Origin: JBHIYN01 sp041984235 | Lineage (GTDB): Bacteria; Pseudomonadota; Gammaproteobacteria; Ga0077536 | Direction of reading: 5' to 3' | DNA: 64,000 nucleotides | Assembly: GCA_041984235.1 (NCBI GenBank) | Contig: JBHIYN010000010.1 | Coordinates: forward strand, 168,104 to 232,103 | Shown: positions 17,769-26,369 of the stretch, in pieces | How positions within the stretch are numbered: position 1 is the first letter of the stretch | Layout: each line of letters starts with the position of its first letter | Program-made: the position numbers and the translations under genes | Notes under the pieces: model-generated | What the model saw: only the letters and a program-made list of their open reading frames with translations | Told to the model about the DNA's origin: nothing | Databases searched by the model: none

Positions 17769-18498
17769 CGCATGCTCCCGCGTAGAGGTCGTCGAGCAGC
17801 GCGGCGAGCAGGCGCTCGCCCTTGGCCCGCGTCGCCCGCGTGGGATCGCCGTTGACCCCGCTCGGCGAATAGTTCGGCGCGCACGCATCGGTGCGGTTGA
17901 AGCGCCCGCGTGCGATGTGGGTGTCAGCCGCCACCGCGTGCTCCATGTGTACCGTCGCCGGTGCAATCGCCAGCATCAGCGCGGTCTCGATCTCGTCGGC
18001 GTGGCCGCCCCAGGGCTGCTCCTCGACCGCCGCCACGGCGGCGCGGAAGCGCGGGCCCGCGTAGCAGTTCAGCAGCCGCACCGGCATCGCTGCGCGCCAT
18101 GCGTTGAGAGCACCTTCCAGCGGCGCAATGGTGCTGATGCCGGTATTGACGAGGATCGCGGCGCGCGCACCGGCGCCGGCAATACCTTCCAGGATCTCGC
18201 CAACCAGGGCGGTGAAGGTTTCCGCACGCAGCGACACGCTGCCCGGGTAATCGGTGAACACCGGGTAATAGCCGTAGCTCGCAACCGGCCAGATCAACGC
18301 GTCGATTCGTCCGGCGAGGGCCGCCGCGTAATGCGCCGCCTGCAGGTAATCCGTACCGTGCGGCAGGTGCGGGCCGTGTTCCTTGCTTGCCGCGCCGATC
18401 GGCAGCAGCGCGATCGCGCCGGCGCGAAGACGGCGCTCGACCTCGGGCCAGGCCAGGTCCTGCACCCAGTCGCCGTCACTGCCCGTACTCGCGCTCAT
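17752..18498 (-). CDS. Creatininase-family amidohydrolase
   Basis: The family hydrolyses cyclic or linear amides (creatinine, formamides of riboflavin and F420 pathways, mycofactocin peptides) with a divalent metal pair. The 248-residue product has PIGAASKEHGPHLPHGTDYL (metal-binding Glu/His and Asp) and EEQPWGGHADEIETALML (GGHAGExET-like, His/Glu ligands). The substrate cannot be told from sequence. It is the first gene of a two-gene unit with nfi and diverges from apt, whose start is about 70 bases away. Confidence 0.88.
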   Translation of the reverse strand: MSASTGSDGDWVQDLAWPEVERRLRAGAIALLPIGAASKEHGPHLPHGTDYLQAAHYAAALAGRIDALIWPVASYGYYPVFTDYPGSVSLRAETFTALVGEILEGIAGAGARAAILVNTGISTIAPLEGALNAWRAAMPVRLLNCYAGPRFRAAVAAVEEQPWGGHADEIETALMLAIAPATVHMEHAVAADTHIARGRFNRTDACAPNYSPSGVNGDPTRATRAKGERLLAALLDDLYAGACDALRD

Positions 18499-18569
18499 CG
18501 CTGGCTCCGTCTCCCGCGCGTTTCCGGGCGCGCGTGCGGACAGGCTATCATCGCGGACCCGCCCAGACG

Positions 18570-19097
18570 ATGACGCCGCCGATGGACCCGATCACCGCCC
18601 ACATCCGAGACATCCCCGATTTTCCGCGGCCGGGGATCGTGTTCAAGGACCTCACGCCGCTGCTCGCCGACGCCGCGGCGCTGGCCGACGTCACCGCGCG
18701 CCTGGTCGAGCCGTACCGTGACTCCGGCATCAGCGCGGTGCTCGGCATGGAGGCGCGCGGCTTCATCTTCGGCAGCCTGGCCGCCCAGGCACTGGGCGCG
18801 GGCTTCGTGCCCTTGCGCAAACCCGGCAAGCTGCCGGCGGCGACGCACAGCGTGAGCTACGAGCTGGAGTACGGTGCGGCCGAGCTGCACATGCACCGCG
18901 ACGCCATCGCCGGCGGCGATCGCGTCGTGCTGGTCGACGATCTGATCGCGACCGGCGGCACCGCCGCTGCCGCCCTCGAGCTCGCCCGCCTGGCCGGCGC
19001 CACCGTGTGCGGGGCGGCCTTCGTCGTCGAGCTCGGTTTCCTCGACGGGCGCCGCGCGCTGGGCGAGTGCCCGGTCCACAGCCTGGTGCGCTATTGA
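18570..19097 (+). CDS. apt: Adenine phosphoribosyltransferase
   Basis: Apt salvages adenine to AMP with PRPP. The 175-residue product has IRDIPDFPRPGIVFKDLTPLL, GMEARGFIFG, and the PRPP loop VVLVDDLIATGGTAAAALEL. Two in-frame ATGs occur, at 18570 and 18582; both give normal lengths. Its stop (TGA 19095-19097) overlaps the TTG start of the DUF924 gene. Confidence 0.96.
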   Translation: MTPPMDPITAHIRDIPDFPRPGIVFKDLTPLLADAAALADVTARLVEPYRDSGISAVLGMEARGFIFGSLAAQALGAGFVPLRKPGKLPAATHSVSYELEYGAAELHMHRDAIAGGDRVVLVDDLIATGGTAAAALELARLAGATVCGAAFVVELGFLDGRRALGECPVHSLVRY

Positions 19098-19708
19098 GCA
19101 TCGCCGACAGCGAAGCGGTTCTCGAATTCTGGTTCGGGCCGCACGCGGATGACCCGGGCACGCTCACCGCGCGCAACCGCCGCTGGTTCGGCGGTGCAGC
19201 CGATTTCGATCGCGAGGTGCGAGAGCGCTTCCAGGACACCCTCGGCGCGGCGGCCGGCGGGCGTCTGCGCCGCTGGCAGCTCAGCCGGCGCGGCACGCTG
19301 GCCCTGATCGTGGTGTTCGACCAGTTCTCGCGCCACGTCCACCGCGGCACGCCGCAGGCGTTTGCCTGCGACGACCGCGCGCTGGCGCTGTGCCGCGACG
19401 CGGTGGCCAGCGGCGGTGACCGCGAGCTCGCGATCGTCGAGCGCGCGTTCTTCTACCTGCCGCTGGAGCATGCCGAGGACATCGAGGCCCAGGATCGCGC
19501 GGTGGCGTGTTACGAGCGCCTGCACGAAGAGGCGCCCGAAGCGCTGCACGAGTTCACCGCCCGCACCCTGGCGCACGCGCGCGAGCACCGCGAGCTGATC
19601 GGCGAGTTCGGTCGCTTCCCTCATCGCAATCTCGCACTCGGCCGCACCGCGACGGCCGCGGAGAACGCCTGGCTGAGCGCCAACGGCGGGCGCTACGGAC
19701 AGGGCTGA
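19094..19708 (+). CDS. DUF924 family protein
   Basis: This 204-residue, TPR-like all-helical protein of the DUF924 family has unknown activity. Typical motifs are VLEFWFGPHADDPG near the start, WFGGAADFDREVRERF, LALIVVFDQFSRHVHRGTPQAFACDDRAL split over residues 72-100, FFYLPLEHAEDIEAQDRAV, and FGRFPHRNLALGRTATA. I chose the TTG at 19094, overlapping the apt stop as TTGA, because the family motif begins 8 codons later and no ATG or GTG lies nearby. Confidence 0.88.
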   Translation: MSIADSEAVLEFWFGPHADDPGTLTARNRRWFGGAADFDREVRERFQDTLGAAAGGRLRRWQLSRRGTLALIVVFDQFSRHVHRGTPQAFACDDRALALCRDAVASGGDRELAIVERAFFYLPLEHAEDIEAQDRAVACYERLHEEAPEALHEFTARTLAHAREHRELIGEFGRFPHRNLALGRTATAAENAWLSANGGRYGQG

Positions 19709-19713
19709 GCGCC

Positions 19714-20493
19714 GTGTGCCTGCTGCTGGTCGCCCACGATTGCTGCGCCGGCTATCGCCTGGTGGTGGCGGCCAACCGTGACGAGTTCCACGACCGGCCG
19801 ACTGCGCCGGCAGCGCGCTGGGACGATCATCCCGGCATTATCGGCGGGCGCGACCTCGAGGCCGGCGGCACCTGGCTGGCACTCGACCAGCGCGGCCGCT
19901 TCGCCACCATTACCAACGTGCGCTCCGGCCGCGCGCTGCCGGCCGGCGCGCGCTCGCGCGGACTCATCGTCAACGACTACCTGTTCGCCGATGTTGCCCC
20001 CGACGCATACGCCAGCGCGCTGGCCAGGCACGGTAACGACTACGCCGGCTTCAACCTGCTCGCCTACGACAACGGCGCGCTGTGCTGGTACTCCAACCAG
20101 GCCGGCGAGCCGCAACGGCTTGACGAGGGTATCTACACGCTCAGCAACGCCGCGCTGGATACCGCCTGGCCGAAGAGCGAGCGCCTGCGTGCCGGTTTCG
20201 CCGCCCTGTTCGACGCACCGCCCAGTGCGCCGGTCGACGCGCTGCTGCACCTGCTGCGCGACGGCCAGCGCGCCGACGACGACGCGCTGCCGGACACCGG
20301 TATCGGGCATGCCATGGAGCGTGTGCTGTCCTCGATCTTCATCGAGGGCGAAGGCTACGGCACGCGCTGCTCGACGGTCATCCTGATCGACGACGCCGGT
20401 CAGGTGACCTTCCACGAGCGCCGCTACGATCGTCACGGCGAGCCCAGCGGCGACACGCGCATCGGGTTTGAACTGCCCCCGGGCCGCGCGTAG
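19714..20493 (+). CDS. NRDE (TANGO2-like) family protein
   Basis: The 259-residue protein has the NRDE motif in VVAANRDEFHDRPTAPA, then WDDHPGIIGGRDLEAGGTWLA and RGRFATITNVR, all typical of the TANGO2/NRDE family, which is implicated in haem or lipid trafficking. The GTG at 19714 places the conserved Cys at position 2 (VCLLLVAHDCC), as in homologues. It lies 5 bases after DUF924 and 15 bases before egtB, so it sits in a tight + strand run. Confidence 0.9.
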   Translation: MCLLLVAHDCCAGYRLVVAANRDEFHDRPTAPAARWDDHPGIIGGRDLEAGGTWLALDQRGRFATITNVRSGRALPAGARSRGLIVNDYLFADVAPDAYASALARHGNDYAGFNLLAYDNGALCWYSNQAGEPQRLDEGIYTLSNAALDTAWPKSERLRAGFAALFDAPPSAPVDALLHLLRDGQRADDDALPDTGIGHAMERVLSSIFIEGEGYGTRCSTVILIDDAGQVTFHERRYDRHGEPSGDTRIGFELPPGRA

Positions 20494-20508
20494 GATGCCG
20501 GAGGCATC

Positions 20509-21765
20509 ATGGCCACCCCAGCACCCGATCTCGCTGCCGCCCGTACCGATCCCGAACGGCTGCGCCAGCGCTATCGCGACGTTCGCCGGCACTCGCTGGA
20601 TCTCGCCGCACCGCTGTCCCCCGAAGACGCCTGCGTGCAGTCCATGCCCGACGCCAGCCCGGCGAAATGGCACCTGGCCCACGTCACCTGGTTCTTCGAG
20701 ACCTTCGTGCTCGAACGCCACGAGCCCGGCTTCCGGCCGCATCACGTGGCCTTCCGCGTGCTCTACAATTCCTACTACAACGGCATCGGCGAGCAGTACC
20801 CGCGCCCCGATCGCGGCCTCGTCACGCGACCGTCGCTGGACGAGGTACTCGACTACCGCGCGGCAATCGATACGCGCGTCGATCGCCTGCTAGAACGTGG
20901 CGACGCCGACCTGCTCGCCACCGTCGAGCTCGGCCTGCACCATGAGCAGCAGCACCAGGAGCTGCTGCTCATGGACATCAAGCACCTGCTGTCGCTGAAT
21001 CCGCTAGGCCCGGCCTACCGCGACGGCGAGCTGCCCGCAGCGCAGCCCGTCGCGGCGCGCTGGCAGACGCACGACGGCGGGCTGACCGAGATCGGCCACG
21101 GCGGCGGCGGCTTCCATTTCGACAACGAGGGTCCGCGTCACCGCGTGTGGCTGGAGCCGTTCCGCCTCGCCACGCGCTTGGTCAGCAACGCCGAGTACCT
21201 GGAGTTCATCACCGACGGCGGCTACCGCAATCCACTGCTGTGGCTGGCCGACGGCTGGAGCACGGTACAGGCCAACGACTGGTCGGCGCCGGCCTACTGG
21301 CGCGAGATCGACGGCGCCTGGCACGAGTTCACCCTGCACGGCGTCAGGCCGCTGGCGCCGCAGGCCCCGGTCTGCCACCTCAGCCACTACGAGGCCGACG
21401 CCTACGCACAGTGGGCCGGCGCGCGGCTGCCGAGCGAGTTCGAATGGGAGGCGTCCATGGCCGGCCGCGCCACCCCCCTTGCCAGCGCCGCCCTGCACCC
21501 CCTGCCGGCGCGCGGCACGGGCCTCGAGCAGGTCGGCGACACGCTGTGGCAATGGACACGCTCGGCCTACTCGCCCTACCCCGGCTTCGCTGCCGCCGCC
21601 GGTGCGATCGGCGAGTACAACGGCAAGTTCATGAGCGGCCAGATGGTCCTGCGCGGCGGCGCCTGCGTGACCCCGCCCGGCCACGCGCGCACGACCTACC
21701 GCAACTTCTTCTACCCGCACCAGCGCTGGGCCTTCACCGGCCTGCGCCTCGCCGGCGACGCCTGA
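20509..21765 (+). CDS. egtB: Hercynylcysteine sulfoxide synthase (EgtB-like)
   Basis: EgtB is the iron enzyme that joins hercynine to a thiol in ergothioneine synthesis. The 418-residue product has an N-terminal DinB-like domain with KWHLAHVTWFFETFVLE and the iron motif HEQQHQE (H-x3-H-x-E) in LHHEQQHQELLLMDIKH. A C-terminal formylglycine-enzyme-like domain follows (VSNAEYLEFITDGGYR, LPSEFEWEASMAG, GGACVTPPGHARTTYRNFF). EgtD, the histidine methyltransferase usually beside it, is absent from the window. Other members of this family handle different thiols, so ergothioneine is likely but not certain. Confidence 0.9.
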   Translation: MATPAPDLAAARTDPERLRQRYRDVRRHSLDLAAPLSPEDACVQSMPDASPAKWHLAHVTWFFETFVLERHEPGFRPHHVAFRVLYNSYYNGIGEQYPRPDRGLVTRPSLDEVLDYRAAIDTRVDRLLERGDADLLATVELGLHHEQQHQELLLMDIKHLLSLNPLGPAYRDGELPAAQPVAARWQTHDGGLTEIGHGGGGFHFDNEGPRHRVWLEPFRLATRLVSNAEYLEFITDGGYRNPLLWLADGWSTVQANDWSAPAYWREIDGAWHEFTLHGVRPLAPQAPVCHLSHYEADAYAQWAGARLPSEFEWEASMAGRATPLASAALHPLPARGTGLEQVGDTLWQWTRSAYSPYPGFAAAAGAIGEYNGKFMSGQMVLRGGACVTPPGHARTTYRNFFYPHQRWAFTGLRLAGDA

Positions 21766-21769
21766 CCCG

Positions 21770-22525
21770 CTAGCTGCTCAGCCCGCCGTTGACCTTGAGC
21801 GTCTGGCCGGTGATGAAGGCGGCCTCGTCGGAGACCAGGAAGGTCGCCGCGCGCGCCACGTCCTCGGGCGTGCCGAAGCGTCCCAGCGGTGTCTCGGCGA
21901 TGACGCGCGCACGGTAGTCCGGCGCCATCTCGCGCTCGGCGAAGGCGGTCGCGATCCAGCCCGGCGCGATCTCGTTGACGCGGATGTGCGGCGCCAGGCT
22001 GCGTGCCAGCGCGCGGGTGAAACCGGTCACGCCGGCCTTGGTCGCGGCGAACATCTCCGGGTTGCGCTCGCCCATGCCGACCAGCGCGAGATCCCACGAA
22101 GTGTTCAGGATCACGCCGCCACCCTGCGCCTGCATCAGCGGCGCGACCGCCCATGCACAGTGCATGGTGCCGCGCAGGTCGACGTCGATGAGGTCGGCGA
22201 GCTTGTGCAGGTCGTGCCGTGCGGCGGCGTCGCCGGTGAGAATGTCGGCACCGGCGATACTCGCCCAGATGTCGATGCCACCGAGCAGCTCCGCCGACTG
22301 CTCGACCAGCGCCTCGACCGCGGCCATCTCGCGCACGTCGGCCTGCAGCGCGTGCGCGGTGGCGCCGCGTGCACGCAGATCGGCGACCAGCGCGTCGCTG
22401 GCGGCGGCGGAGCGTGCGTAGCAGACCACCAGCGCCGCACCCTCGCGCGCGAACGCCTCGGCGACGGCACGGCCGATGCCGCTGCTGGCGCCGGTTACGA
22501 CGGCGCGGCGGCCGGCCAGTCGCAT
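21770..22525 (-). CDS. SDR-family oxidoreductase with Phe at the catalytic Tyr position
   Basis: This 251-residue short-chain dehydrogenase/reductase resembles FabG-type 3-oxoacyl reductases. It has the cofactor motif VVTGASSGIGRAVAEAF, an ASIAGADI segment (NNAG region altered), the catalytic Ser143 in ILNTSWDL, and a C-terminal ITGQTLKVNGGLSS. The YxxxK motif reads FAATK (Phe159, Lys163), so the catalytic Tyr is missing. The enzyme may be inactive, use another residue, or be regulatory. It converges on egtB with 4 bases between stops. Confidence 0.9.
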   Translation of the reverse strand: MRLAGRRAVVTGASSGIGRAVAEAFAREGAALVVCYARSAAASDALVADLRARGATAHALQADVREMAAVEALVEQSAELLGGIDIWASIAGADILTGDAAARHDLHKLADLIDVDLRGTMHCAWAVAPLMQAQGGGVILNTSWDLALVGMGERNPEMFAATKAGVTGFTRALARSLAPHIRVNEIAPGWIATAFAEREMAPDYRARVIAETPLGRFGTPEDVARAATFLVSDEAAFITGQTLKVNGGLSS

Positions 22526-22591
22526 GCGAAACGGGGGACGTCGGACATGGCACGAAGCCTACCATGTGGACGCCGCGCGAACGCCGCCGCA

Positions 22592-22621
22592 TTGTCGCCG
22601 CCGGCGGCTTTCGACTACGAT
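22592..22621 (+). promoter_or_regulatory. Candidate promoter for the small secreted protein gene
   Basis: TTGTCG (22592-22597) and TACGAT (22616-22621) are 18 bases apart. They lie about 45 bases before the ATG at 22667, in the divergent region with the SDR gene. Both boxes match four of six consensus positions. Confidence 0.45.
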
Positions 22622-22666
22622 GCCGGCATCGCCTACGGCCGCCGTCACGCCACCCGGGAATCCGCC

Positions 22667-23101
22667 ATGCCTGCCGCCACGCCCCCGCGCCCGATCGCCC
22701 TTGCCCTCGTTCTCGCCTGCTGCGCCGCTCCGCCGCTGTCGGCGGCCGAAGACGACGACGCCGCGTTCAGCTGCCCGGCCAATGCCGATGGCGTTGCACC
22801 CGAGGTGCGGCGCCTGCTCGCCGCCGAGTTCGCCGCCACCGCGGACGACGGCACGAAGCTGGCGGAGAACTTCCGCAACCTCGAGATCCTGGTGCTGCAG
22901 GCCGGGCACTGCTCGGCCTCTGCGCGCTCGACCCGCCAGGACGCCGCCGGCCGTGACCAGAACATCATGGAATGGCACTCCATGAACCAGTGGCTCAGCC
23001 GCATCGTCAACATCATGAGCCTGAACGTGCGCGGCGACCGCTCGCGCGACTGGCGCGACGAGTACGCGCTGTTCGCCGAAGTCTACGAGTTCGAGCCCTG
23101 A
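22667..23101 (+). CDS. Small secreted protein of unknown function
   Basis: The 144-residue protein has a clear signal peptide (ALALVLACCAAPPLSAAED, cleavage near residue 27). The mature part has two cysteines (FSCPAN and AGHCSAS) that could form one disulfide, a helical RRLLAAEFAATADD segment, and a C-terminal acidic end EVYEFEP. I do not recognise the family. Its stop overlaps the inferred start of the YaiI-like gene (CTGA), which suggests coupling. Confidence 0.7.
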   Translation: MPAATPPRPIALALVLACCAAPPLSAAEDDDAAFSCPANADGVAPEVRRLLAAEFAATADDGTKLAENFRNLEILVLQAGHCSASARSTRQDAAGRDQNIMEWHSMNQWLSRIVNIMSLNVRGDRSRDWRDEYALFAEVYEFEP

Positions 23102-23568
23102 GCGGCGCGGACGAGAGCGCGACCCGCATCTGGGTCGACGCGGACGCCTGCCCGCGCAGCGTGCGCGAAGTGCTGTTCCGCGCTGCCGAGCGCTGCGCGG
23201 TGGAGCTGGTGCTGGTCGCCAACCAGGCGGTTCCCGCGCCACCGTCGAAGTTCATCCGCAAGGTGCGCGTGGGCGCCGGCTTCGACGTCGCCGACGACTA
23301 CATCGCGAACGAGCTGGCCGCCGGTGACCTGGTCGTTACCGCCGACATTCCGCTCGCCGCCGCCGCAGTCGAACGTGGCGCGACGGCCCTCAATCCGCGC
23401 GGCGCGCTGTATACCGAGGACAACGTCAGCGAGCGCCTCGCGGTGCGCGACATGATGGACGAGCTGCGCGGCATGCGCCAGGTCAGCGGCGGACCGCCGC
23501 CGCTCAGTGCGCGCGACAAGCAGCAGTTCGCCAACCAGCTCGATCGCTGGCTCGCACGCCGGCGCTGA
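23098..23568 (+). CDS. YaiI/YqxD (DUF188) family protein
   Basis: This small PIN-like protein has unknown substrate. The product contains IWVDADACPRSVREVLFRAA near the start (the family signature with conserved Asp and Cys), LVVTADIPLAAAAVERGA, and FANQLDRWLARRR at the end. No ATG, GTG or TTG lies near the point where homology begins. The best start is a rare CTG at 23098 that overlaps the upstream stop, giving about 156 residues. The start is therefore inferred. Confidence 0.85.
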   Translation: MSGADESATRIWVDADACPRSVREVLFRAAERCAVELVLVANQAVPAPPSKFIRKVRVGAGFDVADDYIANELAAGDLVVTADIPLAAAAVERGATALNPRGALYTEDNVSERLAVRDMMDELRGMRQVSGGPPPLSARDKQQFANQLDRWLARRR

Positions 23569-23573
23569 GCGTC

Positions 23574-23834
23574 GTGACCGCACTCGGCTGGCACGACGCG
23601 GTCGGCATCGCCGGCGTCGCGCTGATTCTCGTGGCCTATTTCGCGCTCCTCAGCGAGCGCCTGTCGAGTCGCGACCTCGGCTACTCGGTGCTCAACCTGG
23701 TCGGCGCCATCCTGATCACGGTGTCGCTCGCGATCGATTTCAATCTCGCCTCGCTGATCATCGAAATCTTCTGGATGGCGGTCAGTCTCTACGGCATCCG
23801 GCGCGCACTCATGCACCGCCGCGACGCAGCCTGA
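23574..23834 (+). CDS. Small membrane protein, CBU_0592-like
   Basis: The 86-residue product has three hydrophobic segments (about 10-28, 39-55 and 60-75) separated by LLSERLSSRDLGYSVLNLVGA. This matches small membrane proteins of the CBU_0592 type; function is unknown. The start is GTG at 23574, 5 bases after the YaiI-like stop. Confidence 0.7.
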   Translation: MTALGWHDAVGIAGVALILVAYFALLSERLSSRDLGYSVLNLVGAILITVSLAIDFNLASLIIEIFWMAVSLYGIRRALMHRRDAA

Positions 23835-23890
23835 GCCGCGTCGCGGGCTGGTACCATGCCGGCATTGCAACCGCACCGGAGCCGCGACCC

Positions 23891-24235
23891 ATGATCGTCG
23901 ATCACCGCACCTACACCCTGCACCCGGGCAAGCTGCCGCAGTTCGTCGAAGTCTACGGCGAGCTGGCCTGGCCACTGCAGCAGAAATACCTCGGCGACTG
24001 CGTCGGCTGGTACACCTCGACCGACATCGGGCAGCTCAACCAGGTCGTACACCTGTGGCGCTTCTCCGACCTCAACGACCGCGCCGAACGCCGCGCGGCG
24101 ATGACCGCCGATCCGGCCTGGGCCGTGTTCGCGGCCAGGGGCGCGCCGCTGGTCCAGCACATGGAGAACAAGATCCTGAGCGCGGCGCCGTTCTTCGCGC
24201 TGGACGGGCTGGCACTGCGCTCCGACCGACCATGA
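23891..24235 (+). CDS. NIPSNAP family protein
   Basis: This 114-residue NIPSNAP/dimeric alpha-beta-barrel protein starts MIVDHRTYTLHPGKLPQFVEVYGE and contains GWYTSTDIGQLNQVVHLWRF, the typical family pattern. Relatives are small stress or catabolic proteins without a settled reaction. Its stop overlaps the start of the luciferase-like gene (ATGA), which indicates an operon. Confidence 0.88.
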   Translation: MIVDHRTYTLHPGKLPQFVEVYGELAWPLQQKYLGDCVGWYTSTDIGQLNQVVHLWRFSDLNDRAERRAAMTADPAWAVFAARGAPLVQHMENKILSAAPFFALDGLALRSDRP

Positions 24236-25365
24236 CGATCCGCTTCAATCCCTTCATGTACTGCACGGTCGGTCGCCGCGCCGAGCTCGAACGCGGCATG
24301 GCCGGCAAGGACCCCCGGCTCTACCGCCGCATGCTCGACGAGATCGCCGAGTACGTGCGCTTCGCCGACGACGCCGGCTTCGCCGGCTGGGGTCATCCCG
24401 AGCATCACCTCCAGCTCGAGGGCTTCGAGGCGTCCAACGACCCGACCCTGATGGGCATGTGGATCGGCATGCACAGCGAGCGCCTGCGCGTCATCACCTG
24501 CGGCTTCGTGTCCACCGTGCACAACCCGCTGCGCACCGCCGAGGCCATCGCGACCATGGACAACATGCTCGGCGGCCGCTTCGGCGTCGGCCTGGTGCGC
24601 GGCTACCAGGCGCGCTGGGTGGAGAACTTCAAGGTTCGCGACGACATCGGCCCGGTCGGCCCGTGGAACAAGGACACGCCGGCCGACGACGCCAACCGCG
24701 CGTACTTCGCCGAGTACGTCGACGTCGTCGTGCGCGCCCTGACCGAGGAGACCTTCAGCCACCACGGCCGCTACTGGCAGTTTCCGCCGGCGGGCCTGGT
24801 CAACCCGCACCCGCACGACGTCTACACGCGCTACGGCCAGGGCGTCGCCGCGGACATGCGCATCGAGCAGGTCGGCATCGCGCCACGGCCGCTGCAGCGG
24901 CCGCACCCTCCGCTCTACGGCGGCTTCTCGGCCTCCATGCGCACCGCGCGCTTCTGGGCGAAGTACGGCGGCAAGCCGATCATCATGGCCAGCGACCTGG
25001 CGTTCCTGAAGGCGCTGTGGTCAGCCTACCGCGAGGAGGCTGCGCGCCACGAGCGCGAGGTCGCGCCCGGCGACGAGGCGTGCTGGGGCGGCCTCATGAT
25101 CTGCGCCGAGAGCGATGCCCGTGCCGAGGCGCTGGCCGCCGACATGAAATGGTTCTGGGAGCAGTGGGCGGTGCCCTTCGGGCAGCCCTTCCCCGAGCTC
25201 CTGTTCGGCTCGCCGGACACCCTCAAGCGGCGCATCGACGAAGCTGCACGCAGCGTGCCGCTGAACGAGATGTTCCTGATCATCCCCCAGGGCCTGCACC
25301 AGCGTGACGACGTGCTGCGTTCGCTCGAGTGTTTCGCCGAGGGCGTGATCCCGGCGTTCGCCTGA
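24232..25365 (+). CDS. LLM-class flavin-dependent oxidoreductase
   Basis: The 377-residue protein of the bacterial luciferase-like monooxygenase superfamily has a TIM-barrel fold with FMN or F420 cofactor. It contains FAGWGHPEHHLQLEG, VITCGFVSTVHNPLRTAEAIATMDNMLGGRFGVGLVRGY-type segments and LLFGSPDTLKRRIDE. The substrate is unknown; alkanesulfonate, ketone or aromatic oxidations are all possible in this family. It is coupled to the NIPSNAP gene by a 4-base overlap. Confidence 0.9.
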   Translation: MTIRFNPFMYCTVGRRAELERGMAGKDPRLYRRMLDEIAEYVRFADDAGFAGWGHPEHHLQLEGFEASNDPTLMGMWIGMHSERLRVITCGFVSTVHNPLRTAEAIATMDNMLGGRFGVGLVRGYQARWVENFKVRDDIGPVGPWNKDTPADDANRAYFAEYVDVVVRALTEETFSHHGRYWQFPPAGLVNPHPHDVYTRYGQGVAADMRIEQVGIAPRPLQRPHPPLYGGFSASMRTARFWAKYGGKPIIMASDLAFLKALWSAYREEAARHEREVAPGDEACWGGLMICAESDARAEALAADMKWFWEQWAVPFGQPFPELLFGSPDTLKRRIDEAARSVPLNEMFLIIPQGLHQRDDVLRSLECFAEGVIPAFA

Positions 25366-25580
25366 TTGCAGCGGCGAAGCGCTCACCCGAACCAGTGAAG
25401 CGGGCGCGCGGCCCGCGCCTCGCGCCGGCAACGGGGCTGGGCGCTGTGCGCCGCAGGCCGTACACTGCCGCGGCCCCCTGTCGTTCCCATTCGCGAGGTC
25501 TACCGCGTGCCGTCACCCGCGCCCGCTCTGCCCTGCCGTGCCGCGCGTGCACTGCTGACAGCGCCCCGGAGACGGCGCCG
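25366..25580. other. Intergenic region before a crotonase gene
   Basis: These 215 GC-rich bases lie between the luciferase-like gene and the crotonase. A TACACT hexamer at 25461-25466 could be a -10 box, but no good -35 accompanies it. Nothing else was seen. Confidence 0.3.
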
Positions 25581-26333
25581 GTGAGCCGCGCAGCAGCGGA
25601 TGCCGGGCTCGACGTGGCGCGCGAAGGCGCCGTGCTGCGCCTGACCCTGAACCGCCCCGACGACGCCAACCGCCTGACCCCGGAGCTGGTCACCGCACTG
25701 CGGCGACAGCTCGATGCCGCGGCCGACGACGACGCGCTGCGCGTGCTGGTCATCGCGGCGCGCGGCGCCGCCTTCTGCGCCGGCGCGGCCCGCGACGCGT
25801 GCCCGCGCGACACCACGGCCCTGCGCGCCGCGGCCATGGCACGCAGCGACCTGGTGCTGGCGCTCGCGCGCTGCCCGCAGATCACCATCGCCGCGGTCGG
25901 CGGCGATGTCGGCGCTGCCGGGCTCGAGCTGGTGCTGGCCTGCGACCTCGTACTCGCCGCGCGCCGCGTGCGCTTCGCCGCGCCCGGGATCGCCGACGGG
26001 CGCTGGGAATACTCGACCCAGGTCGCGCTGAGCCGCGCGCTGCCGCGGCGCGTCGCGCTCGAGCTGCTGCTGACCGGCGCACCGCTGGGCGCACACGCGG
26101 CGCAACGCCTCGGCCTGGTCAACCGCGTGCTCGCGGCCGAACGCCTGCCCGGCGCGGTCGACGCGCTGGCACGGGACCTGGCCGCGCACCCGGCAGGCCT
26201 GCTCGCCGAGGGCAAGCGCGCCTTCGACCGCCAGGCCTCGATGACACCCGCCGACGCCTACGACGATGCCAGCGAACGGTATCATCAGGCGCTGCTCGAC
26301 GCCGCCGGCACGGCCGGCGACGACGAGCCCTGA
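25581..26333 (+). CDS. Enoyl-CoA hydratase/isomerase-family protein
   Basis: This crotonase-fold protein of about 250 residues has GTG start at 25581. It shows LRLTLNRPDDANRLTPELV, the oxyanion-hole segment AARGAAFCAGAARD, and GGDVGAAGLELVLACDLVLAA. The position that normally carries the second catalytic Glu (PE.. motif) reads APGIADGRWEYST, so hydratase activity is doubtful and another crotonase reaction is possible. The frame is open upstream of 25581, but that part is low-complexity. A VOC protein follows. Confidence 0.85.
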   Translation: MSRAAADAGLDVAREGAVLRLTLNRPDDANRLTPELVTALRRQLDAAADDDALRVLVIAARGAAFCAGAARDACPRDTTALRAAAMARSDLVLALARCPQITIAAVGGDVGAAGLELVLACDLVLAARRVRFAAPGIADGRWEYSTQVALSRALPRRVALELLLTGAPLGAHAAQRLGLVNRVLAAERLPGAVDALARDLAAHPAGLLAEGKRAFDRQASMTPADAYDDASERYHQALLDAAGTAGDDEP

Positions 26334-26369
26334 CTCACGCATCGAACTCACCAAGGGGAGCACCTCAGC

